From Augochlora pura (taxonomy: Eukaryota; Arthropoda; Insecta; Hymenoptera; Halictidae), in the NCBI RefSeq assembly GCF_028453695.1, contig NC_135781.1:9051640-9115639 (forward strand): a stretch of DNA of 64,000 bases, in the 5' to 3' direction. The notes beneath the pieces are model-generated. The model was not told where the DNA came from. It was given only the letters and a program-made list of their open reading frames with translations, and made no database searches. Below, piece by piece: positions 26,144 through 35,201 of this stretch. Both the position numbers and the translations under genes were made by a program. Positions within the stretch are counted from its first letter, which is position 1. Each line of letters opens with the position of its first letter.

Positions 26144-28313
26144 GATTTAACTGCAAAATGCACACTTGTTTCGTTAAATGAATGATTTTACGTATCGTTT
26201 CGAACCGCGACGATTTATATTTTATAGGATGTTCTCCCCACCCTGTCATCATGCGTTTACGCGGTTGCTGAAACTCGTCCGGATGTTATCTACCTCATTT
26301 TTCGCGGATCATTTAATAGATGCATTTGACATCTGCTCACAATCACGCGATAATCTGTGATGAGTTGAAACACAGATTTGGCTGTTATGAAGTAGTTAAG
26401 CACGACTAGTAAATATCATACGGACGTTTATCCATACATCGCAGACGTATTAAATATTTGAATGTTCTAAAGATTATATGCGATGTGTAAAACCAAAATC
26501 AGTGGCCTTGACATATTCTCAAGCATGTTTAATAACATCTTAGTACTTCCCTAAACTTTGCAAACATCTTGTTTTTTTAGATCCTGAAATCAATGAAATT
26601 GTAACGAGCATCCCACCCAGATAAGAATCAGCGTATTCTCGCGTTACACGTCTGCGCTATCTACTGTGAACCCGATATTACTCTACACATAGTCATCACT
26701 TATAGCCATCATTACTAGAGGAATTAGGTTACCTCCTAACGGATATACAAAGGGGCCCTACAAATTGAACAGTTTCCTACATGCTTTCAAAATAAACCGC
26801 AACGAACGTTCCAATTGTGATCTGTCTTTTTCTTTTCGACGGACACGCTGAAAGTAAGTTCAACCAGCTCACACACACACACACACGCACAGGCGCACAC
26901 ACGCTGATGGATTTACCAACAGATTTCAAGGCGAGCGAATGTGGATGGACTATTATGCATTTATTTGATCAATAGATATTTGCGATTCATAGAAGATCCT
27001 CTCATGAGGATTCGCAAATCATCCTCCGCATCGCTTCTACGAATTCAAATATTGGTCAAGGCTGTGGAAATGGTATAACCATTTCTCGCGAACTGGTCTT
27101 AGGATCACGGGCTAACTTCTTTATGTGCAATGATAAATCATTCTACAGACAGAATGATGGTAGCTTTGAAAACATGAGTCTTTCAAACTGTGCACCAATT
27201 AAGACTACAGCTAGACTTTTCTTTTTTGCTTCAGAACCGTGATGCATTGACTTATTAAAATGTAGCAGAAATTCGTACCAGTTTCATAATCTGATACATG
27301 TTGCACATAGTCGGTGCTACAAACCAGAGTGTCAACTAACTGATTAAAACAATTGCCGCGGCAACCGGAGAGGAGCTAAACCACGAATAGAGACAATTGC
27401 GTGCAGGTCTTGCTGGAAGCAATCTTCCCCGATCTGCGGACAGAACAGTAAATAAACACGAACTGCTGCGACATACTTTGATCGTTTGAAAAGGGGTACG
27501 CGTTAGGGATGAACTGTTTCCGAATCCATTTAGAGCAATTTAACCGATGCCGTGGATCCAATCGACACGGGTCTATTTCTACGCGAAACAGACTCGCGCG
27601 GTACATATTTTTCTCCCTTCTGCTTATTCAGTGCCGTGCGACCCGTCGCGATGAGTGCCTTCTTCCTGTAACCGGCCGTCTCTTTCGCTCTCGGTCCAGC
27701 CTCCCTTTCCTCTTTCGGTGTTCACCCTGTCCCCCTTCCCGCGCTCTAATCAGCTTCCTGGATGGGGCACATTATCTACGTGACGGCGGATCGTAACTAC
27801 GCGATATCTAGCCAAGTCCCGGGGTTTCGATCATACGGTAGTCACTCGGCTGTCCATCGCTCGTAAAAGACCCGCCAAGATCCGCGATTACAGATGTGTC
27901 GCTGAGCTTGTGACACGATTCCGCGGTACCTGTGCTGTGATCTTGGAACAGTGCGTCGTCGTTTTATACGGACTCAGGTGTGACATCCTCTGGAGGATCT
28001 GTTCTTGTAGATGTTCGCGATAGAGCCTCCCGATGATGCTCGGCATAGTGTTTACTAACCAGTAGAGACGTTTTTTCTAATATGCGCATTGTCAGGCGCG
28101 TAGTAAATCTCCGGCTGTAGCTTAGAGCACCAGGCGCGAAGAGCCTGCATGGTATTTCAGTTTGTATGGTGATAATTCTTTTCGTTTGTAACATGCAGAT
28201 GCCACGGCGGTTGAGGACCGCGGGATGATAGAAAACGTGTTCACGATCTTCCTCGTGCCAAGAGGAAGACTATTCAAGAATTCTTAAAGCGACGTGTTAC
28301 CGAATCAACCGCG
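26144..28313. promoter_or_regulatory. Divergent intergenic region mfas / EAAT
   Basis: These 2.2 kb separate two genes transcribed away from each other and should contain both promoters and 5' UTRs. The mfas half is AT-rich; 27350-28313 is GC-rich and adjoins the EAAT start. A CA microsatellite lies at 26870-26902. No open frame here resembles a known protein, and I could not place a TATA box or initiator with confidence. Confidence 0.5.
26870..26902. repeat. (CA)n microsatellite
   Basis: About 33 bp of CA dinucleotides with G interruptions near the 3' end. Confidence 0.9.
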
Positions 28314-30528
28314 ATGTCGTTGTCGCAACGTATATCTGGAGCTGTCGCAGTTCTCAGGGGTACCTCGGAGGTCAAGGAAACTCACACGTGAGACTCGTGG
28401 ACCTTCAATCGTTACCCCTCGCATCTATCTTTTTAGTTACCGGGAACAATTTCCAGGTCATGTGTCGACGAGATCGAGAAGATACCGACCAAGGAGGAGG
28501 GCAAAGTGCGTCATGAGGTGACGCCGCTCGACAGATTGCAAAGTGTTGGTAGCGGCTTTATTATTTTTCTCTAAATTTCCCTTTTGCTCGAACGTATCTA
28601 ATAGGTTCGCATTGTACACATGTTTGACTGCAGGTAGTGGATTGGGTACAAGAGAACATGCTGCTTGTCTTTACGGTGATCGGAGTCTTCTTGGGTCTAA
28701 TTTTGGGCTTTCTTGGACGGTTAGCTAATCTCTCGCCACCATCTGTAGCTCTCGTCAGTTTTCCCGGAGAGCTCCTTATGCGAGCGTTGAAGATGTTCAT
28801 ATTACCCTTGATCATTTCTTCGCTTGTCTCCGGTGATTATGCAACGTCTTTTCAATCCGTTAGACCTGTACGCGAACGTTTCCTAAATGTCACAACGTTC
28901 ACCAGGAATGGCGCAGCTGGACGCAAGAAGCTCCGGTCGGATGGGATTCAGAGCTTTGACGTATTACACGGTGACCACCATTCTCGCGGCGGTGATTGGT
29001 ATTTTGATGGTGCTGATGATCCATCCTGGCGATCCGAGCATCAAGTCCACGATATCCGTGCACAAACCGGATGTTACGAAAGTCTCCACTCTGGATGCTA
29101 TTTTGGACATAATTAGGTACAGAGGAGACACGAAACAAGAGGACCGCGATCGCCAGTAATGAGTATCATATTTTAGAAACATGGTGCCGGATAACTTGAT
29201 GCAGGCGTGCTTCCAGCAAGCGCAGACCACTTACGTAGAGAAGAAAGTGGTGGTCATAGGGAGCAAGAATCAGAGCAATTCTGTCCTAGAGCCAACGTTA
29301 GTCTATAAAGATGGAACGAACGTGATGGGCATGATAGTGTTCTGCATTACGTTTGGCCTTGTCGCCGGGCAGATCGGTCCGCGCGGAAAATTGATGGTCG
29401 ACTTCTTCGTGGTGTTGAACGAAATAATCATGAAGCTTGTCAGTATCGTTGTGATGTGGTAAGCGATCGAGTCACAACTTCATTTCACGCTTCGCATTCC
29501 ACTTGCTACACGCAATGATTAGACGGAGCAATGTCGGCTCTAGTCTTAATGTCACGCAGGTACGCCCCGTTCGGCATCATGTGTCTGATAGCCGGGAAAA
29601 TAATGTCGATCACTAATTTGGCGGCGACTGCACAAATGTTGGCACTTTACATGGTCACGGTGATCCTTGGTCTACTGATCCATGGTGTGATCACTCTGCC
29701 AGCGATATTTTGGTTCTTAACGCGTAAAAATCCAGCTGTGTTCTTCAAGGGTATGTTGCAGGCATGGGTCACAGCTTTGGGCACGGCATCCAGGTAATAG
29801 ATTCATCGAGTTCCTTTATTCTTCTGGGAGCTTTGTAATCGTTATCTATTCGACAATTCTAGCGCGGCAACTTTGCCAATAACCTTCCGATGCCTCGAAG
29901 AAAACAACAAGATCGACCCACGAGTGACCCGATTCGTGGTAGCAGTCGGCGCCACGGTGAACATGGATGGAACGGCGCTTTACGAGGCCGTGGCCGCGAT
30001 TTTTATCGCTCAAATGAATGGAATTTCATTAGGAATAGGTGAAGTTATTACTGTCAGGTGCGTAGGATCCGTGTAATCGTTTCAGTTACATTTATTCTGT
30101 TTCATTTACGTTTGCTTTTGCAGTCTTACAGCTACCCTGGCGAGTATAGGGGCGGCAAGCATACCCAGCGCTGCCTTAATAACTATGTTAATTGTGCTCA
30201 CTGCTTTGGGCTTACCCACGAGCGACGTTTCTTTACTGTTCGCTGTCGATTGGCTGTTGTGAGTTTCATTTTTCATTCAACGCTTCAAATGGATTCTAAC
30301 TGATGTTTTATTTTCCAAAGGGATCGCATTAGGACTTCCATAAACGTTCTGGGCGACGCCTACGGAGCTGGAATAGTGTATCACTTGAGCAAAGACGAGC
30401 TAGAGAAAATGGATCAAGAACGAAAATTTGAAGGTCTTGAAACGGGAACGCCTCTCGAGGACATCTCGGAGAGCTGTCGACACGTGAGCGCACAAGCTCC
30501 CGACGATAGTTCCGAGACCAAGATCTGA
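28314..30528 (+). CDS. Eaat1: Excitatory amino acid (glutamate/aspartate) transporter, SLC1 family
   Basis: Nine coding exons: 28314-28387, 28457-28548, 28638-28832, 28906-29116, 29177-29458, 29560-29793, 29863-30057, 30124-30258, 30321-30528. They total 1626 nt (541 aa), the usual EAAT size, with eight short GT-AG introns of about 60-100 nt. The SLC1 family imports glutamate or aspartate with Na+ and H+ in exchange for K+ at the plasma membrane. Visible landmarks: TM1 region ENMLLVFTVIGVFLGLILGF, FPGELLMRALKMFILPLIIS, hairpin-1 serine motif SSAATLPIT (~residue 362), the signature NMDGT (~396-400) in TM7, and GLPTSDVSLLFAVDWLLDR with DRIRTSINVLGDAYGAG in hairpin 2/TM8. The large extracellular loop (exon 5) carries an NQS sequon. 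The C-terminus ETKI fits a class I PDZ ligand and resembles vertebrate EAAT1. The paralogue number is less certain than the family. Exons 1-2 rest on splice fit only. Confidence 0.92.
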
Positions 30529-30790
30529 TGAATACGAATGCTGGTCTTGTCCCGCGAAGATTTCCCAACTTCTCAAGCGGCGGCATAAAAGAAAACAGTG
30601 CTCATCCACCCTCGCGTTGTTTTAGATAAAATTGTTGCAACGACGAGGAAATTGATAGAGATAAAGTATGTTTCACTGCCGAAGACATCTTGAAACATGA
30701 AGACCGTTGCAATTTAATTAATGTTACTGTTAAAAACATCATTGTTAACAATTCAATAATAATATTGTAATGATCGGATATGCAGAACGC

Positions 30791-30796
30791 AATAAA
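30791..30796 (+). terminator. Poly(A) signal for EAAT
   Basis: AATAAA 263 nt after the EAAT stop codon. A second AATAAA lies at 31175-31180 and could give a longer 3' end. Confidence 0.55.
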
Positions 30797-31573
30797 AATG
30801 TGAGCATGCCAAGTACAAAACGATATTGTTATCTATTATTGACAGCCTGTTTAAGATATACTAACAATCGTATCGTTTTTTCATTAAGAGTTAATTAAAA
30901 CGTCTATTGCGTATACAGTTAAATGCAGGTTCGTATGTTTAATTCATTATGTGACGAGTTTGACAAGCTTTGCTCATACGATTAGTTGAAAGGAAAGACA
31001 AGTAAAAGATTTTGTTACAATAATACTTCAAGCATTTTAAATGTGTTCACTCACTTGTTAAACATTACATAATATTTATGTGGGCAAAAAATTGTTGGAT
31101 TTTATAGTGTTTTGTTTACAATGTTTGTGTACTGTATCTTGTTATGTATTGTATGCATAGTACGTGATCAGTCAAATAAATAGTCGTATTGAAACGAATA
31201 TTCGCATTTCTTTTCCCTATTGTGGCACATGGTTGTTATAGTCACCTGTTTCATATTATTGAAGATTTAGGTAAACTTAAGGCAAAAGAAAAAGACAACG
31301 GCCATAGGTGGCTGAAGAAAAACGTACAGATAGTAAATAGTTCTCTTAAACAATTTTAAAGTTTATTTTTACTTATACGCGTGTACTTGTAACGATTTGG
31401 TGTTTTGTATAGGATGTAATAATGAACAAGATTGGACAGATGGAACGGTGGAACAGATATATTTTTGAAAGAATTTATCCTATGTACACACATATACAAC
31501 GCATCACGCTGTGCTTTCTCGATAGTGTCATTACTCTGGCTAGTAATTCGCGAATTGCTTGTGATATATTCAA

Positions 31574-31579
31574 TTTATT
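31574..31579 (-). terminator. Poly(A) signal for EMC6
   Basis: AATAAA on the minus strand, 58 nt past the EMC6 stop. A further one is at 31362-31367. EAAT and EMC6 therefore end tail to tail. Confidence 0.55.
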
Positions 31580-31636
31580 AACGACGCACCTATTTAGTTA
31601 AAAAATATAAATTCTTAAAACTAAGTGTCCTTTGGA

Positions 31637-32497
31637 TCAGTAGACATGTACCATACCATATAAAAATCTAATTAAAAGATTGAGGAAAATACGCAAGCAA
31701 ATACACAACAGAAGTACGCGAGTATTTGAATATTTTGAAAGGATACGTCCAAAATAATACGTATGTCTGTTGCATAGGCAATATGGTCTGTTAAGAAAAA
31801 TATGTGTTTTAAAAGATATGTTATATGAAGTACTTATTTGATGATGATCTAAAGGATACAAATAGACCTCCAAAAAATCCACTGGTTAGAAGATTTCGTC
31901 TGCTTATAAAATATTTCTTCCATTGACCTCCAGCTTTTAGCAATAACATTGCCTATAAAATATGTTACAATACCATGAGAATTCTTACATTATGTTTATT
32001 GAATTATCTTACCCATAATCCAAATACTGCAAAAATGTAGAATCCAAAACCGTATAAACCTGTTAAACCTAATAAACCAGCTGTACCACCTGATAAAGCT
32101 GCCATTGATATCCTACAATATTCTACAACAGCAGCATTATTCACAACAGCTGCTTCACTGTAAGCAACAATTTCTGCAAGAACACGAATATTAAATTACA
32201 TGACTAAGAAAATGAATGTCATGTGGGAGACTGAACAACATTACATAAAATGCACAATAAATACATTTTATCATTAGAAAATAAAACGGTTTTCCAATAG
32301 TTGCATATACGTTTCTTATTTTCAGTTAATATGATTGCTATAATTGAATCACTTGCTGTTAAACAAAAACATAACCTACTACAGTTATGAAGAGCATATC
32401 ATAAGTCAACGATTGGAAGATAAAAGAAGAAACAATTTAATTTATATTTCAGCTATTTACCTCCTTTCTCTTGCTTTGTTTTGATTTTTCCCAACAT
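31637..32497 (-). CDS. EMC6: ER membrane protein complex subunit 6
   Basis: Five coding exons: 32497-32461, 32173-32013, 31952-31860, 31766-31747 and 31667-31637, together 342 nt (113 aa), close to the ~110 aa of other EMC6 proteins. Family blocks are plain: NNAAVVEYCRISMAALSG near the N-terminus, GGTAGLLGLTGLYGFGFYIF in the first membrane region, LLLKAGGQWKKYF and SRRNLLTSGFFGGLF, then TYVLFWTFLYGMVHVY at the end. EMC6 is an integral ER membrane subunit of the EMC insertase, which places tail-anchored and multipass proteins in the membrane. The fourth exon is only 20 nt and encodes TYVLFWT, with a split last codon. The exon 3 and exon 4 donors both read GTATCC. The gene is head to head with CMC4. 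Confidence 0.95.
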
Positions 32498-32913
32498 TCT
32501 TGTATTTTTGATAGTGTAAATGCACAGTTGATATAATTTAACCTACCAAAACATTCGTTGATGATTAAGTATGTACAGCGACTGGGTTTTGTCGGCTGCT
32601 TGTGTCAGAAAGCCAGAAACACGGTGTAAATATAAGTGTGATAGATAATCTACATGTAACAATTCCCGTAGTTTCGTAACGGCTTTCATAAAAGTGCCGT
32701 AAGATGACGCGTAAGTAACAAGCCCACATCATGGCGGTAAATCGCCAACCAATCAGAATAAAGAAAATTTCTGGGTTGACCTTCGCTAACGGATCGAGCT
32801 ATGACCTGAACGTGTGTAGGTGTAGGACCCATTACTGTGGCAGTTAAAAGAAAAAGACGACGACACGTAATCGTAGCCGTAAGATTGATTTTGTTGAATT
32901 TTAGAAACCCTGC
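32498..32913. promoter_or_regulatory. Bidirectional promoter region EMC6/CMC4
   Basis: These 416 bp separate the start codons of two divergent housekeeping genes. The half nearer CMC4 is the more GC-rich and contains CATGGCGG (~32729). Promoter function is inferred from the arrangement; no TATA box is evident. Confidence 0.5.
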
Positions 32914-33325
32914 ATGACTAGTTCTGACCCTTGTAAAAAGTTTGCTTGCAAACTACAACAGTGCTTGAAAGGTTTGTCATTCGATTTTGGTTGACGTGGC
33001 TGTTCATATTTCGTTTATTCAACGTCGTGGAATTAAGGTTAAGTCAGGCCTTTACCACAAAACATATTTGATTTCAGACAACGTTTATCAACCATCACGC
33101 TGTGACCAAGTTATAGAAGAAATAAGGCAGTGCTGCATTAAACATAAAAATCATTCGATCGTTTGTGAAGGGATTGATATATCTAAACCTTACGAGCATA
33201 ATACTGTAGATTATGTAAGTATAACGAATTCATATACTTCAAAAATTGTTATTGAAATTTATTGTGTGTAATATTTACTAATTTACGCAATTACAACTGT
33301 TTTACAGAAAAAAGCTCAAAAGTAA
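32914..33325 (+). CDS. CMC4: Mitochondrial CX9C protein CMC4
   Basis: Three coding exons (32914-32971, 33078-33214, 33308-33325) join to 213 nt, encoding 70 aa. The mature chain has three CX9C pairs: C7/C17, C28/C38 and C39/C49, the pattern of CMC4 (p8 of the MTCP1 locus). It opens MTSSDPCKKFACKLQQCL and the CC dipeptide at 38-39 is retained. Such proteins are imported into the mitochondrial intermembrane space by oxidative folding via Mia40/CHCHD4; the precise role of CMC4 is poorly defined. The last exon carries just KKAQK and the stop, and the next ORF begins 3 nt later. Confidence 0.9.
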
Positions 33326-33328
33326 ATC

Positions 33329-33454
33329 ATGGATTTATTACGTAAGAGGCGTTTAAGGAAAGATAGAGGTGCAATTGCTTTATGTATTGCCACCTTAGGT
33401 TATGTACTATACGTAGGTGCAAGAGTCCCTCCTAAGCCTGCGCAAAACCATTAA
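33329..33454 (+). CDS. 41-aa single-pass membrane microprotein, unnamed
   Basis: The ORF starts ATGG three nucleotides after the CMC4 stop and encodes 41 aa: a strongly basic N-terminus (MDLLRKRRLRKDR), one hydrophobic segment (AIALCIATLGYVLYVGA, residues 15-31) and a proline-rich tail (RVPPKPAQNH). This resembles many mitochondrial or ER single-pass microproteins, with the basic side expected to face the cytosol or matrix. I do not recognise a family. Its tight placement within the CMC4 last exon, good start context and membrane-protein composition argue that it is translated, probably from the CMC4 mRNA. It could still be a chance ORF. Confidence 0.6.
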   Translation: MDLLRKRRLRKDRGAIALCIATLGYVLYVGARVPPKPAQNH

Positions 33455-33562
33455 AATAATAGTAATATGATTGAATAGTTATGTCACAGAAAGGAATGTA
33501 CTGGTTTAGTAAAAATATACGCACTGGTATGTAAGATATACTATGATGTATTAACACTAAAA

Positions 33563-33760
33563 ATGGAAGCAGTGAAGAAAGCTAGCGAACGATTAAGGAA
33601 ATATCCAGTTCTTGTTGCTGAGTGTCATGAAGCTGGTGCTAAATATGCGGCATGCGTATTGGCAAAATCTGACTTGAAGAAAAATGATTGTGAATGTGAG
33701 TTTAATGCATTTAAGGCATGCTTGATGAAAGCAGCAGCAAGACATAATACAAGGATATGA
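33563..33760 (+). CDS. NDUFAF8: NADH dehydrogenase complex I assembly factor 8-like CX9C protein
   Basis: This intronless ORF encodes 65 aa. Two CX9C pairs (C21/C31 and C43/C53) define a CHCH coiled-coil-helix fold; the helix following C21 (HEAGAKYAAC) and the second helix (EFNAFKACLMKAAA) resemble NDUFAF8 (human C17orf89), which works with NDUFAF5 in complex I assembly inside mitochondria. An in-frame stop lies 18 nt upstream, so 33563 is the start unless an unseen upstream exon is spliced in. It is 108 nt behind the 41-aa ORF and 73 nt ahead of PIG-M. The call is by cysteine spacing and helix pattern; another CHCH protein is possible. Confidence 0.75.
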   Translation: MEAVKKASERLRKYPVLVAECHEAGAKYAACVLAKSDLKKNDCECEFNAFKACLMKAAARHNTRI

Positions 33761-33833
33761 AAATCGGATTCAACCGTCTTTAGTTATTAATTAGTATTTA
33801 CCTTCTCAAAGAAACCTAGCTTGTACTTAAAAA

Positions 33834-34979
33834 ATGGAAACTCCATTATTTAAGAAACATTGTTTAATAGCTTTTATGCTTAGAGCATCTCTAGTAGTTT
33901 ACACAAACTTTCATGATAAAACTTTCAATGTTCCATACACTGATATTGATTACAAAGTGTTTACTGATGCTGCAAGACACATAGCAGTAGGGAGATCTCC
34001 ATTTGAACGTGACACTTATCGTTATACACCATTACTGGCTCTCCTTTTGACTCCAAATATTTTTCTACATGAGAATTTTGGAAAAATTTTATTCTCTTTT
34101 GTTGATATATTGATAGCAGTCTTGATAAAAAGAATTCTGTCATTTCAAAATTGTAACGAGAAAATGCAACACAGGTGTTCACTGGTATGGTTATATAATC
34201 CTTTCACAATTATTATTTCAACTAGAGGAAATGCAGATTCTGTGGCTGTCCTCTTAGTTTTGTTGACTATGGATTTATTTCTTCGAGATAAATACATATT
34301 AGCAGGCTTACTGCATGGTTTATCAATTCATTTCAGGCTGTATCCTATTGTATTTAGTTTACCAATGTATTTATCTCTTAATAAGAAAACTATTGTGCCA
34401 AGCAAAGATCAATGGAAATTGGTATCAGGTTGTGTATCTTCCTTGATCTTTCTAACTATCGTAAATTATTATTTTTATGGATATAAATTTCTTTATGAAA
34501 GTTTTCTCTATCACGTGATCCGTAAAGATGCGAGGCACAACTTTTCTGTTTATTTTTACATGCTATATTTATCTGCGTCTCATTCACCGAGCACAATTCA
34601 AAAAATTTTTACGTTTTTACCACAGTTTATATTATTACTCACTCTGTCATATAAATACTCCAAAAAGTCTGAAATACCATTTGCAATGTTCACACAAGCT
34701 ATGGTAATGGTAACATACAATCCAGTGATGACGTCGCAGTATTTCTTCTGGTTTTTATCCCTCTTACCCGTGTGTCTCCCGAAATTCGGAATAAGTGTTA
34801 AAAGATCTCTATGCTTATGTTTTATTTGGCTCTTGAGCCAAGGTCTTTGGTTACTAGCCGCTTACTTATTAGAATTTCGAGGGCTGAATACTTTTACGTT
34901 TATTTGGCTTTCTGGTTTATTATTTTTCTTCGTAAACGTTAAAATTTTAAATGATGTTATCGTATATTATAAACATTAA
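33834..34979 (+). CDS. PIGM: GPI mannosyltransferase 1 (PIG-M)
   Basis: A single uninterrupted ORF of 381 aa. PIG-M adds the first mannose (alpha-1,4) from dolichol-phosphate-mannose to GlcN-acyl-PI in the ER lumen during GPI anchor synthesis, with PIG-X as partner. The N-terminal membrane segment (LIAFMLRASLVVYTNF) is followed by the luminal catalytic DXD-type motif in YTDIDYKVFTDAA (residues ~36-48) and RYTPLLALLL, all typical of PIG-M. Roughly eight to ten hydrophobic segments follow, including VWLYNPFTIIISTRGNADS and LLHGLSIHFRLYPIVFSLP. Human PIG-M is 423 aa. Its start lies 73 nt behind NDUFAF8 with no AATAAA between them. Confidence 0.95.
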   Translation: METPLFKKHCLIAFMLRASLVVYTNFHDKTFNVPYTDIDYKVFTDAARHIAVGRSPFERDTYRYTPLLALLLTPNIFLHENFGKILFSFVDILIAVLIKRILSFQNCNEKMQHRCSLVWLYNPFTIIISTRGNADSVAVLLVLLTMDLFLRDKYILAGLLHGLSIHFRLYPIVFSLPMYLSLNKKTIVPSKDQWKLVSGCVSSLIFLTIVNYYFYGYKFLYESFLYHVIRKDARHNFSVYFYMLYLSASHSPSTIQKIFTFLPQFILLLTLSYKYSKKSEIPFAMFTQAMVMVTYNPVMTSQYFFWFLSLLPVCLPKFGISVKRSLCLCFIWLLSQGLWLLAAYLLEFRGLNTFTFIWLSGLLFFFVNVKILNDVIVYYKH

Positions 34980-35068
34980 GAAAATACTACAACATATTCT
35001 TAAAATGAGTTCGTTATCACGTATATATGTAAATAAGCTGCAATAGAAATATATAAATATTTAATATA

Positions 35069-35074
35069 AATAAA
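35069..35074 (+). terminator. Poly(A) signal downstream of PIG-M
   Basis: AATAAA 90 nt after the PIG-M stop. It is the first canonical signal seen on this strand after the CMC4 start; an ATTAAA variant overlaps the stop of the 41-aa ORF at 33450-33455. Confidence 0.65.
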
Positions 35075-35195
35075 ACCTCGTCAATTTTAATAATCAACTT
35101 TATGATACCTCCGGAACATTTATGAATCCCGCTGATGTTTCCCGATGCAAGGACAGCGTTGAAAGCAATTAAGGGACATTTTAATGGTTCTTAAT

Positions 35196-35201
35196 TTTAT
35201 T
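35196..35201 (-). terminator. Possible distal poly(A) signal of kirre
   Basis: AATAAA on the minus strand, 9.7 kb past the kirre stop and only ~125 bp from the opposing PIG-M signal. A proximal AATAAA at 44429-44434 may be used instead. Confidence 0.3.
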
